Shown in pieces: positions 56,094 through 64,000 of a DNA stretch of 64,000 nt. Numbering within the stretch: position 1 is the stretch's first letter; the number at the start of each line of letters is the position of its first letter. The stretch lies in NCBI GenBank assembly GCA_039519185.1, contig CM076850.1, positions 85,852,270 through 85,916,269 on the forward strand. Direction: 5' to 3'. This stretch comes from Astragalus membranaceus. Lineage: Eukaryota > Streptophyta > Magnoliopsida > Fabales > Fabaceae. The notes beneath the pieces are model-generated. The model did no database searches. It had not been told where the DNA came from and worked only from the letters and a program-made list of their open reading frames with translations. The position numbers and the translations under genes were made by a program.

Positions 56094-57910
56094 ACTGCTG
56101 GGACTGCTGGGGCTGCTGCTGGCATTGCTGTTGGGGAGGCTGCTGGGACTGCTGCTGGGGCGGCTGCATATGCATCTGCTGCTGCATCCCGTAAGGCAGA
56201 AATGCAGAGCCGTGCATCTCGTAGGGCGGTTGCATCTGCATCTGCTGCGGTGGATAAAATGATGATGATGATGATGATGATGGCATAAATGGCCTCGAGT
56301 ATTGAGCCATAGTATCCATCATTTGCTTATAGCACGCTTCATTTATCCGTTGTAACTCTGCCTGCTGCTCCCGCATCTGCTGCATTTCGTCATTATGTTT
56401 TTTCTCTTGGTCGTTCAATTTCTGCGTCAACAGCTCAACATCTGCGATTTCTGAAGACGAAGGGACATAATTGCGACCAGTACTTCTCTCAGAAGAAGTT
56501 GCGGGAACCACTTTTGGAATAATGGAATCTGGGAAAGCAGACGGGCCCAAACCACCAGATCCTACTAATCGGCCCGGTTTTGATGGACCAACAGATTCCT
56601 GCCAAGCAAGAAAACCCTCCCGACTCTCCTCAACGGGATCAATCTCAGTACTGCCACTACTTAGCTGAGTTGCACGATAATTGGTCTGCCATTCATAAAA
56701 ATTTTCCTGAAAGCAACAAACACCAAGAAATGTATAACCAAATTAGTATCTATATATATGTAATATATAATAATAATATAATATATATAATAAAAACAAT
56801 ATATAAATATAATAAACGTTATTTACCGTGATATTTCTTGACTGTTGCTCAACAAAATCACCAGTCTCCTCCCGCATATGAAGTTGGCAGTGTAACTCAG
56901 GCAAAGTAGGTGGCCGACCAAGGCTAGCCTCCTATATATATATATATACAGTTACTATTTAATATTATTATTATTTTATAAAATATAAAATACGTATGTA
57001 TATACTATTAAATTTACCATCCGTCTGTCAATTTCAGCAGTGTTGATAGAGCCACCTGTATTTATGCAACCCCCTCTCTCAGAAGCACGATTCTTCTTGG
57101 CACTCTCACATATTTTTTTATACTTCTCATCTCATTTCACTTGGAGACATTTCCAATCAGAATCGCCAATCCAATCCGGCTGCACCCCTGAATTGCGACA
57201 ACCTCGGAGCATTTCAGAAAAGCGATGAGAAGCTCTTGTGTTGAATGCGCTCTCAACTTCTCTCATCGTATCGCTTCTCCATGTAAATTTTTCCTATTTA
57301 AACAAATTTACTAGTTAGTAAAAACAAGTTAATCAATTCAACAAAATTAAAAAACTAAATATTAAGTAATTGGAAAAAAACTTACCCTGAATGCAGTCCA
57401 CATCTTAGACGACCGATCTTTTCTTACCTCCGTCCAATTCTTCCACGGTTTAGTGTAATTTGCTTTTATTATGTCTGTGATTGTGCCAGCCACAATCCTC
57501 CCAGGAATAAATCTATACATAAAAAAGATAAATGTTTAGGTAATAATTTATAAATCAAACAAATATCATTAATAAATAAATTACTTAATTAATACTTACT
57601 GCTTGGCGGCAGCCTTCACCACTATACGACCGTCAGATGTAACCTCAACCACCTCATTCTCAATATTATACCTGGTAATCCTGTCCGCATCTGGCGGGGG
57701 TGTCACAGTACCAGCTGGAGGCACAAATGGACGACTCAGCGTATTAGGTCCGCTGCCATCAGCCGTAGTAGGTAGAGCCGCAAAATCGCCATCAACAACG
57801 ACACGAGTTACACGACGACGACGACCACGTAAAGAAGTAGCAATCTTCTTAAAAAAACCGGTCGGTGGGGGAGTAGGTAGGTCATGATCGGAATCTGATC
57901 CTGATGTCAT
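56094..57910 (-). pseudogene. TNPA-like CACTA protein (Transposase_24, Ptta/En/Spm family), 3'-truncated
   Basis: Five minus-strand exons with GT-AG ends: 57910-57600 (start ATG, MTSGSDSDHDLPTPPP), 57512-57386 (PGRIVAGTITDIIKANYTKP), 57293-57018 (TMREVESAFNTRASHRFSEM), 56931-56827 (RPPTLPELHCQLHMREETGD) and 56706-56094 (coiled coil QKLNDQEKKHNDEMQQMREQ, then a Q/P-rich tail). This is the DNA-binding second protein of CACTA elements. Exon three has an in-frame TGA at about 57132 in place of a Trp codon. The last exon runs into Tekay sequence and ends at a stop in it (56044). The natural C-terminus is lost. Confidence 0.75.
56760..57000. repeat. AT-rich introns with (TA)n tracts in the TNPA-like gene
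   Basis: Short TATATA runs at about 56745-56800 and 56933-56950 lie in the introns on either side of the fourth exon. Confidence 0.5.
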
Positions 57911-57926
57911 GATGACTGTACGTATC

Positions 57927-57928
<2 letters not shown>

Positions 57929-57980
<52 letters not shown>
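57929..57980. repeat. (TA)n microsatellite upstream of the TNPA-like start
   Basis: About 26 TA units just upstream of the start codon at 57910. They may lie in the 5' region between the two CACTA-E genes. Confidence 0.9.
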
Positions 57981-57986
<6 letters not shown>

Positions 57987-58123
57987 ACATGATAAATAAC
58001 AAATAATGAATAACATAAATGATGAATAACATAAATGCTGAATAACATATATACATGATGAATAACATTAACATACATGAATCAAAGTCTGATAAATCTA
58101 AATATTAATTATTTCATAATAAA

Positions 58124-61100
58124 TTAATTAGAATCCCATTCTTTCTCGAAATCACCATCATCATCAGATGAGTGAAATCCTGATACACCGACGTGATCGA
58201 CTGCATCCTCATGATCTGTATCTTCTACTTCTTCATTAACTTCATCACCAGTGTTTGGCTCATCACATAAACGAGTAATGGGTTCAACTTCAATAACCTC
58301 ATTTACATTGGACATTTCATCCATTTGATATGGCACGTCTTCCACTGTGTCATCATTTGTCTCAATTCGACCTCTTGGTTTTGTCTTAATTGCGACACAC
58401 CAACCACGCCGATCAGTCCGTGTTGATGGATAAGAGACATAATAGACTTGTCTCACATTTTTTGCAATGACGAACGGATCATACAGTCGATATCTACTAT
58501 TCATTTTAATGTCCACTGTATTTGTCTTTGGATTAAACTTTGTTCCTCGAGCGGACGGATCGAACCAATTACAGTAAAAAACAACCACCTTTGGACTATA
58601 ATCAAGATATGGGTACGCAAGTTCATATATGTGTTCAACCACACCATAGAAATCATCTTTGCCTAAACCACATTGACTGTTGACTGTTTCTCTACCCTTT
58701 GTCCATTCCTTAGTGTGAAATTTGTATTCATTGACAAAATATGTGTGCCATTCTTCAACACATCTTCGAGGACCGTCAGATAAGATCCTCAAGTGTAGGT
58801 TGGTAGGAGTTGGCGGGAGGGAATACACACATTGCCTAAACCACATTGGAAAATGCGCATGAATATGAGCAGAAGATTGGTCTTCACTTACTGCCTCTGA
58901 TGACAAGAACTCCCTAATAAGAAATTATTAATTAATTGTTATATACAACTACTGTGTAATTTAATTTAATTAAGATATAGGTCGAGAAATACATACTCAA
59001 TGAATGGTTGGACCTCGGTACAGTTTATCATAACATGAACATGGGCTGAATTTAACTCTTCTTTTGTTAGCCAATGAATTGACTCTTTTCCAGACAGACG
59101 ACCAGGTAGACAAAAGACAGACAAAGCTAAATGATGTATTGGACATTCAACGTCTTCCATGTCATTTCGACTACTTGCAGGAGCAAATTCATTCTTGAAA
59201 TAATAGGAACAAAAATGAGTTGTTTCACGGTGTAAGTAAGAAGAACATATCGATCCTTCAACTCTAGCTTTATTCTTAACTGATCTTTTTGAATCACCCA
59301 TGAACCTAGAAAATGATATCCATCATTTGTTAATATATAAATCATTGATCTAATTATTAATCTAAATGTTATATATTTAACTGACCTTTCAAACGGATAC
59401 ATCCATCTGTATTGGACAGGCCCGCCAAGTTTAGCTTCATATGCGAGATGAACAGGAAGATGCTCCATAGAATCAAAGAAACCAGGCGGAAATATTCTCT
59501 CCAACTTGCATAAGATAAATGGGATGTCTTGTTCCATTTTTGAAAGATCATCCACTTTTAGTATTGCAGAACACAAATTCTTAAAATATTGACTTATTTC
59601 AATGAGTGGATTCAAAACATGTGTTGGCAACGAACTAAAGGCAATAGGAAGTAAGCACTCCATGAATACATGACAATCATGGCTCTTCATCCCATGTAAC
59701 CTCCCATGATCCACATCGGAACATCTTGCTAAATTGGAAGAATAACCGTCTGGCATTTTCAACTCAGAAATCCACCGATTAACTGTTTTCGCTTGCTCCG
59801 TAGATAAAGTATAATTGCCACATCCTTTCTGAACCAATACCAAATCCTTTCGCCTACAGTAATGATCCACATCCTTCCTAGCCTTCTCATTGTCATTTGT
59901 TTTACCTTTCACGTTCATAACAGTGTTAAATATGTTATCAAAGAAATTCTTTTCAATATGCATTACATCGAGATTGTGTCTCAATAGATTATCTATCCAA
60001 TATGGAAGTTCCCAGAAAATACTTTTTTTCGTCCAATTATGCCATTGTCCATAATCATCTGGACGAGAAACAACACCAGCAACCACTTCCACAGGAGGGA
60101 TATCCTTGACACTGTTCCAAACTTCTTCTGGTGTCAGCTTACGAGGAGGTTCACCTGTTTCAACATTCCCCTTGATGAATGCATATTTTGACTTTCTAAA
60201 AGGATGCTCGGTAGGTAAAAACCTACGGTGTGAGTCAAACCATGAAGATTTTTCTCCATATTTAAGAGTAAAAGCGTTTGTGTCAACCATGCAAATTGGA
60301 CACGCCATCTTACCATGTGTCCCCCATCCAGACAACATTCCATACGCAAGAAATTCATTAATTGTCCACATCAAAGCCGCCCTCATCATGAAATTTTGTC
60401 TTCGTGCTGCATCATAAGTTAAAACACCATCCCACAACCTTTTTAGGTCATCAATCAAAGGTTGCAAATATATGTCAATACCAGCTGTTGGATTAGTTGG
60501 CCCTGGTATTATAGCATTTAAAAACCTGTACGGTTTAGACATACGCATTTCAGGAGGTAGGTTGTATGGGGTAACAATAACTGGCCAACAAGAATACGGT
60601 GTTGCTGACGCTTGAATATATGGTGTGAAACCATCAGAGCATAAACCAAGCCGAACATTGCGTGGATCATTGCAAAATCTGGATGAACACGATCAAAATG
60701 CTTCCAAGCTTCACCATCAGATGGATGGCGTAATTCACCAGAATTATTTCTATTTTCATAGTGCCACGTCATTTTACCCACAGTTTCCATTGAAGTGAAC
60801 ATCCTCTTCAGTCTTGGTATAATCGACAAATAGAACATTGCTTTCCTTGGAACTGGTTTGCCTTTGCTTGTCCCTTTCCTGCTGACACGATACCACGGCT
60901 CTTGACAAAACTTGCATTGCAGCAACTCTCCATCATTTATGCCAAACTCATTGTTATAATAGATCATGCAACCAGACACACAACAATCAATTCTTATAGA
61001 TTTTTAACCAAGCTTCGATACCAATCTTTTAGCATCATAATAACTCTGCGGCAAAAGTCCTCTAACAGGGGTTGCATCCAACATCATTTTTGTCATGTAT

Positions 61101-61708
61101 TCCATGCACAATTCCACAACGTTAAATTGAGACTTAAGACCCAACAACCGAACACACATTGATAACTTAGAGTCTGTAGATCCTTCAAATAATGGTTTAT
61201 TTGTCTCACTCAAAAAACTATAAAACCTCTGAGCTTCCTCGTTTGGAACTTCTTCAGCATCATATTGTGGTCCTTCGGAATCCAAATTTACACCGACAGC
61301 ATCAGATATCATCCCCTGATATACATCAAACGGCGGTTGATATCCAGTAGTCGTTGGATTACTACTTGATGTGGAAGCTACGACTGGACTTGACGCGAGA
61401 CGACCTTGATCTACAGCTTGGACAGGAACATTATCAACCGCAGGAACTCCAGCTGCTACCTCGCCATGACGGGTCCATATCCAATAAACTGGCTTAAACC
61501 CATTATTGTTCAAATGAAGTCGAATATCAGCTTCCTTTTTTATAGATCGAAACACACATATGGAGCAAGGACATCTAATTCCACCTTGTCCCTCAAATTC
61601 TTTTTGACGCTTAGCAAAAAGAACAAATTCTTCGACTCCTTGTACAAAACGTCGTTTCAACCCAGTTCTTCCAGGATATATTCTATCATACATCCAACTA
61701 TGATCCAT
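58124..61708 (-). pseudogene. TNP2-type CACTA transposase with one stop and one frameshift
   Basis: Start ATG at 61708 (MDHSWMYDRIYPGRTG). Exons 61708-59386, 59305-58997 and 58913-58124, about 1140 codons. Domains: transposase-associated N-terminal domain (RCPCSICV..., HLNNNGF); tnp2 domain (WRHYENR-like, GWGTHGKMACPICM, DVMHIEKN, SHDCHVFMECLLPIA); DUF4218 (LPVHLAYEAKLGGPVQYRWM); DUF4216 (VVVFYCNWFDPSARGTKFN). It cuts at CACTA termini. TAA replaces a Leu codon at 61004-61006, and one base is lost near 60671, so the frame of DPRNVRLGLCSDGF is displaced. Introns splice cleanly (PFER-FMGDS, FIE-EFLSS). Otherwise it is remarkably intact. Confidence 0.87.
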
Positions 61709-62610
61709 TTTTTTGGGTACGTTCCTTAAATATAACATACACAACACAACATATATCACGTGTATTAGAATAATACACATTAGTATGGATATTTTATATT
61801 TGACCAAATATATATATAAATGATAATATATTTTTAGTAACATTTTATTTTACTAAAAAATTTATTTTTTTACAAAAAATGCAAATAACAAACAATTATT
61901 ACAATTTAATTTATTTTATTTTCGAATAATTTCTATAACATCAATAATTTCCATGAATAAAATTTATCTTATTTTCATCAAAAATTTCGGCTAATAACAT
62001 CAAATAACATTAAAATAATTTATATTTAATTTTACTACAAAATAACTAATAATTTTTCGGTTTTTAACTAATAAATAAAATAATTCGTATTTTAAAAATC
62101 TCAAAATTTTGAGATAATTATTATTATACAAATAGTGTAAACATAATTTAATTATTACAGAATAAATAAAATTTATTTTATTTTTGTAAAAAACTTATAA
62201 TTTATAATAACACCAACAAATACATTTAATAACGAATAAATTTGTTAACTAACCGGTAGTGCAGTGACTAAACTACAAACTAACAACTCCAAAGTGGCAA
62301 CTCCAATCAACTGCAAAACAAATAATAACAAAAACAATATTAGACAACACATATTTAAAAATTAAATATTAACTAAAACAATCAAAATTTAGTTAAAAAA
62401 CATACCTTAAACAAAACTGACTTCAAAAAGAGTGAATCGAGAGATATTGAGAAGAAAATAGTGAGAGATTTGGGAGAAAAGAGTGAGATTTAGGAAAAAA
62501 AGAGAGAGATTTAGGAGAAAAGAGAGAGATTTCGGAGTAGAGAGTGAAGAGTGGGTGAAGAAGAAGTGAGGAGGGGTGGGAATATATAGGGGAAAGGCGC
62601 GCAATGGATA
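61709..62610 (-). promoter_or_regulatory. 5' region of CACTA-E transposase: TATA box and 5' UTR introns
   Basis: On minus, CTATATATTCCC at about 62582-62593 is a TATA-box candidate, followed by a CT-rich leader (CTTCTTCACCC). AAG|GTATGT at about 62405 and GCAG|TTG near 62312 could bound a UTR intron. ACCG|GTTAGTTAAC near 62250 and TTTAAG|GAACG near 61727 could bound a second one. The intervening DNA is AT-rich. Confidence 0.4.
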
Positions 62611-62614
62611 GTTT

Positions 62615-63110
62615 CGAAAATCCGCCGGAAATGATGCTTACCTGCGGATTATAAGTATACCGGCGGATCCCAACGGGCAGAAGGTACCGGCGGATAAAAT
62701 TAGCTTACCGACGGATTTTAAAAATACCGGCGGATTGTTTTTTTTTTAAATTTAAATGATATCCGCCGGTACAAGGCGTTACCGGCGGATTTTTGGCGCA
62801 CTTTTTACCGGCGGATATGGCGTATATTACCGGCGGATTTTTGACATTCTTTTTAAAAAAACGGCGAAAATATCCGCCGGTAATGACATTTACCGGCGCA
62901 TTGGCTTTTAAATTTCTGCATAAAATATATCCGCCGGTAAATATACCAAATCCGCCGGTATTTTAACAGTCGGAATAAAATCCGCCGGTAACCTTGTCAA
63001 ATCTGCCGGTAATATACTGGGGGATCCAGACCGCCGGTAACGTGCCACAATCCGCCGGTAATATACCGGCGGACTAAATTCGCCGGAAATTGCCCGCCGG
63101 AAATGCACGA
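62615..63110. repeat. right subterminal array of CACTA-E
   Basis: More than twenty copies of CCGGCGGA or complement, mostly as TTACCGGCGGAT and ATCCGCCGGTA in alternating orientation, spaced 15-35 bp. It lies between the promoter and the right terminus. Confidence 0.82.
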
Positions 63111-63204
63111 AATTCTGGTAGTGGAGGGAGTCTGAGAAAGAACAGAGAAAAGGAAACTGATGATGTGAGAAGAGACAATTACGCGTGAATTAAAATTACA
63201 ATTA

Positions 63205-63420
63205 ACATTTGCGATGGGCTTGCGACTAACCCTCCGTCGCAAATTTGTGACGGACATCCGCTTCTGTCGCAAATTTGCGACGGACATCCGCTTCCGTCGC
63301 AAATTTGCGACCAACATCCGCTTCCGTCGCAAATTATGAGCGGGATTTTTAGCGCCAATGCCCAATCTCACTCTTCGTCGCAAATCCGTCGCAAAGAACA
63401 GTTCTCCGTGGGAAACGTTG
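63205..63420. repeat. right subterminal array of CACTA-D
   Basis: Repeats of TCCGTCGCAAATTTGCGAC, including three nearly identical units with GGACATCCGCTTCYGTCGC or ACCAACATCCGCTTCCGTCG at about 63250-63330. Confidence 0.8.
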
Positions 63421-63555
63421 GTGGCAATATAGGCTTATTCTTGTAGTGTAATTTGGAAGATAATCATAAGTGTGAACAAGTCCAAAATGTATGATTAGAA
63501 TTTCAAAGTGGAAAGAGATAAGTATTATGTCATGTAGAGAAATATGCATCCCTGT

Positions 63556-63700
63556 TGACCCTTCCATTGCATCATCGTTAGCTCTCCTATTGGCACTCCC
63601 GTTGGCGCTCTCGTTACCTCTCCCGTTGGCGCTTTCGTTGCCAGTTCCGTTGGCACTCCCGCTCTCGTTGCCACTCCCGTTGGCACTCCCATTGGCATTT
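63556..63700 (-). repeat. 12-bp minisatellite in the right Helitron-like arm
   Basis: Reverse-complement copies of the left-arm unit (CGTTGGCGCTCTCGTT, CCGTTGGCACTCCCG), about eleven units. After it the sequence mirrors 42095-42180. Confidence 0.75.
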
Positions 63701-64000
63701 TACTCCTCTTTAGTAATTATAAAATAGTTATTTGGTAATTTTTTGTAGTGGTTAAATTGATTGATTTTATTTTTTATGAAAAAGTTGATTGATTTTAGTA
63801 GTTTTAGTAGAGATTATAGTAAACAAAAAAAAATGTAGATTATTCAATTATTGAGTATAATAACAATCTAATAATTTAGTTTTTTTGGAAATTTTAGTCT
63901 TAGAAAATTTTGTTAAAGGTATAGGTTTTTCTGACAATTAATAGTGGTTAAAATGATTAATTTTAGTTGTGTTGGAAAATTTTAGTTGTGTTGTTAAAGG
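63701..64000. other. AT-rich body of the right Helitron-like arm to the window edge
   Basis: Reverse complement of AT-rich DNA like that near 42000-42180 (AATCAATTTAACCACTA). No gene is seen. Confidence 0.5.

Larger units (their letters stand above)
47333..63123 (-). mobile_element. CACTA-E: transposase-encoding CACTA element, inactivated
   Basis: Left end CACTACAAGAATTTATG at 47333; right end, reversed, CACTACCAGAATTTCG at 63123. The 3-bp duplication GAG flanks it (47330-47332, 63124-63126). Subterminal arrays use TTACCGGCGGA/TCCGCCGGTAA (about 47355-47600 and 62615-63110), different from the GCGACGGA arrays of A, C and D. It encodes a TNP2-type transposase and a TNPA-like protein on minus. 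Both are damaged, and a Tekay element replaces the 3' end of the second. It is inserted in the leader of CACTA-D. Confidence 0.9.
44002..63448 (-). mobile_element. CACTA-D: gene-capturing CACTA transposon
   Basis: Left end CACTACAAGAAAATCGC at 44002; right end, reversed, CACTACAAGAATAAGCC at 63448. The 3-bp duplication TAA flanks it (43999-44001 and 63449-63451). Subterminal GCGACGGA/TTGCGACG arrays lie at about 44025-44270 and 63205-63420. The interior carries a LINE remnant and minus-strand MAP65 exons; a leader nearest the right end is split by CACTA-E. Without CACTA-E it is about 3.7 kb. It has no transposase of its own. Confidence 0.87.
43936..64000 (-). mobile_element. Helitron-like element or foldback arm, right copy (minus), split by CACTA-D, runs off the window
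   Basis: On minus, the end by 43936 reads CCCGTACATTCGCACGGG, a hairpin-forming word, then TTAAAAACTAT. The segment 43936-44001 continues after CACTA-D at 63452 and mirrors 43520-43690 and then 42095-42262. For example CATACATTTTGGAC and CTTATGATTATCTTCC occur in both arms in opposite orientation. The right arm has one minisatellite block (63556-63700), against four on the left. The CTRR terminus is not perfect here. Confidence 0.42.

Noticed and set aside
1..64000. CRISPR arrays, rRNA genes, bacterial operons
   Set aside because: Nothing in base composition, repeats or genes suggests them; the window is plant nuclear DNA.

Overview
This window is plant nuclear DNA made almost entirely of transposable elements, with no intact single-copy host gene visible. 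The high AT content, GT–AG introns, an Ogre-type LTR retrotransposon derivative, a Tekay-type chromovirus, CACTA elements and captured exons of ordinary plant genes fit a legume of the clover/medick/pea group. That taxonomic placement is inference; eukaryotic plant origin is certain.

Layout. 1-1941 is the right end of a CACTA element (TIR CACTAGTACAAAAA) carrying spliced cyclin-A-like and Elongator-subunit-5-like exons. 1942-3170 is AT-rich host DNA. 3171-41423 is one MULE (Mutator-like element) swollen to about 38 kb by nested insertions: terminal repeats of about 120-140 bp, near-perfect 9-bp target duplication, a GRF-zinc-finger gene on + and a MULE transposase on -. Inside it lie a hAT-like MITE (4826-5676), CACTA-A (5928-11715, TSD ATA) and CACTA-B (13249-39834, TSD AAC). 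CACTA-B holds a long gypsy-type solo LTR (13364-33642), which holds a SINE and CACTA-C (14178-31911). CACTA-C holds a non-autonomous Ogre-like retrotransposon (14688-27184, TSD ATCGC). A Copia element (33683-39014) also sits in CACTA-B. The nest is therefore MULE > CACTA-B > solo LTR > CACTA-C > Ogre derivative.

After a short host stretch, 42000-64000 holds two Helitron-like, minisatellite-bearing arms in opposite orientation. The right arm is split by CACTA-D (44002-63448, TSD TAA), itself split by CACTA-E (47333-63123, TSD GAG). CACTA-E is the only CACTA here with its own proteins: a TNP2-type transposase and a TNPA-like Transposase_24 protein, both damaged. A Tekay-type retrotransposon (47757-56093) removed the TNPA 3' end.

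The most notable pattern is in CACTA-1, A, C and D. Each has one end followed by a pyrimidine-rich, 5'-UTR-like leader, then captured exons of unrelated cellular genes: cyclin A, ELP5, importin SAD2, two receptor kinases, a SEC14-like protein, inositol-phosphate synthase, PRMT5, PLAC8 and MAP65. All captured exons are in sense orientation relative to that leader, and several keep exact splice sites and phase. This looks like a family of transposons assembling chimeric transcripts under an element-borne promoter. Three of these elements (A, C, D) share asymmetric termini and a GCGACGGA subterminal motif; CACTA-E uses a different motif, CCGGCGGA.
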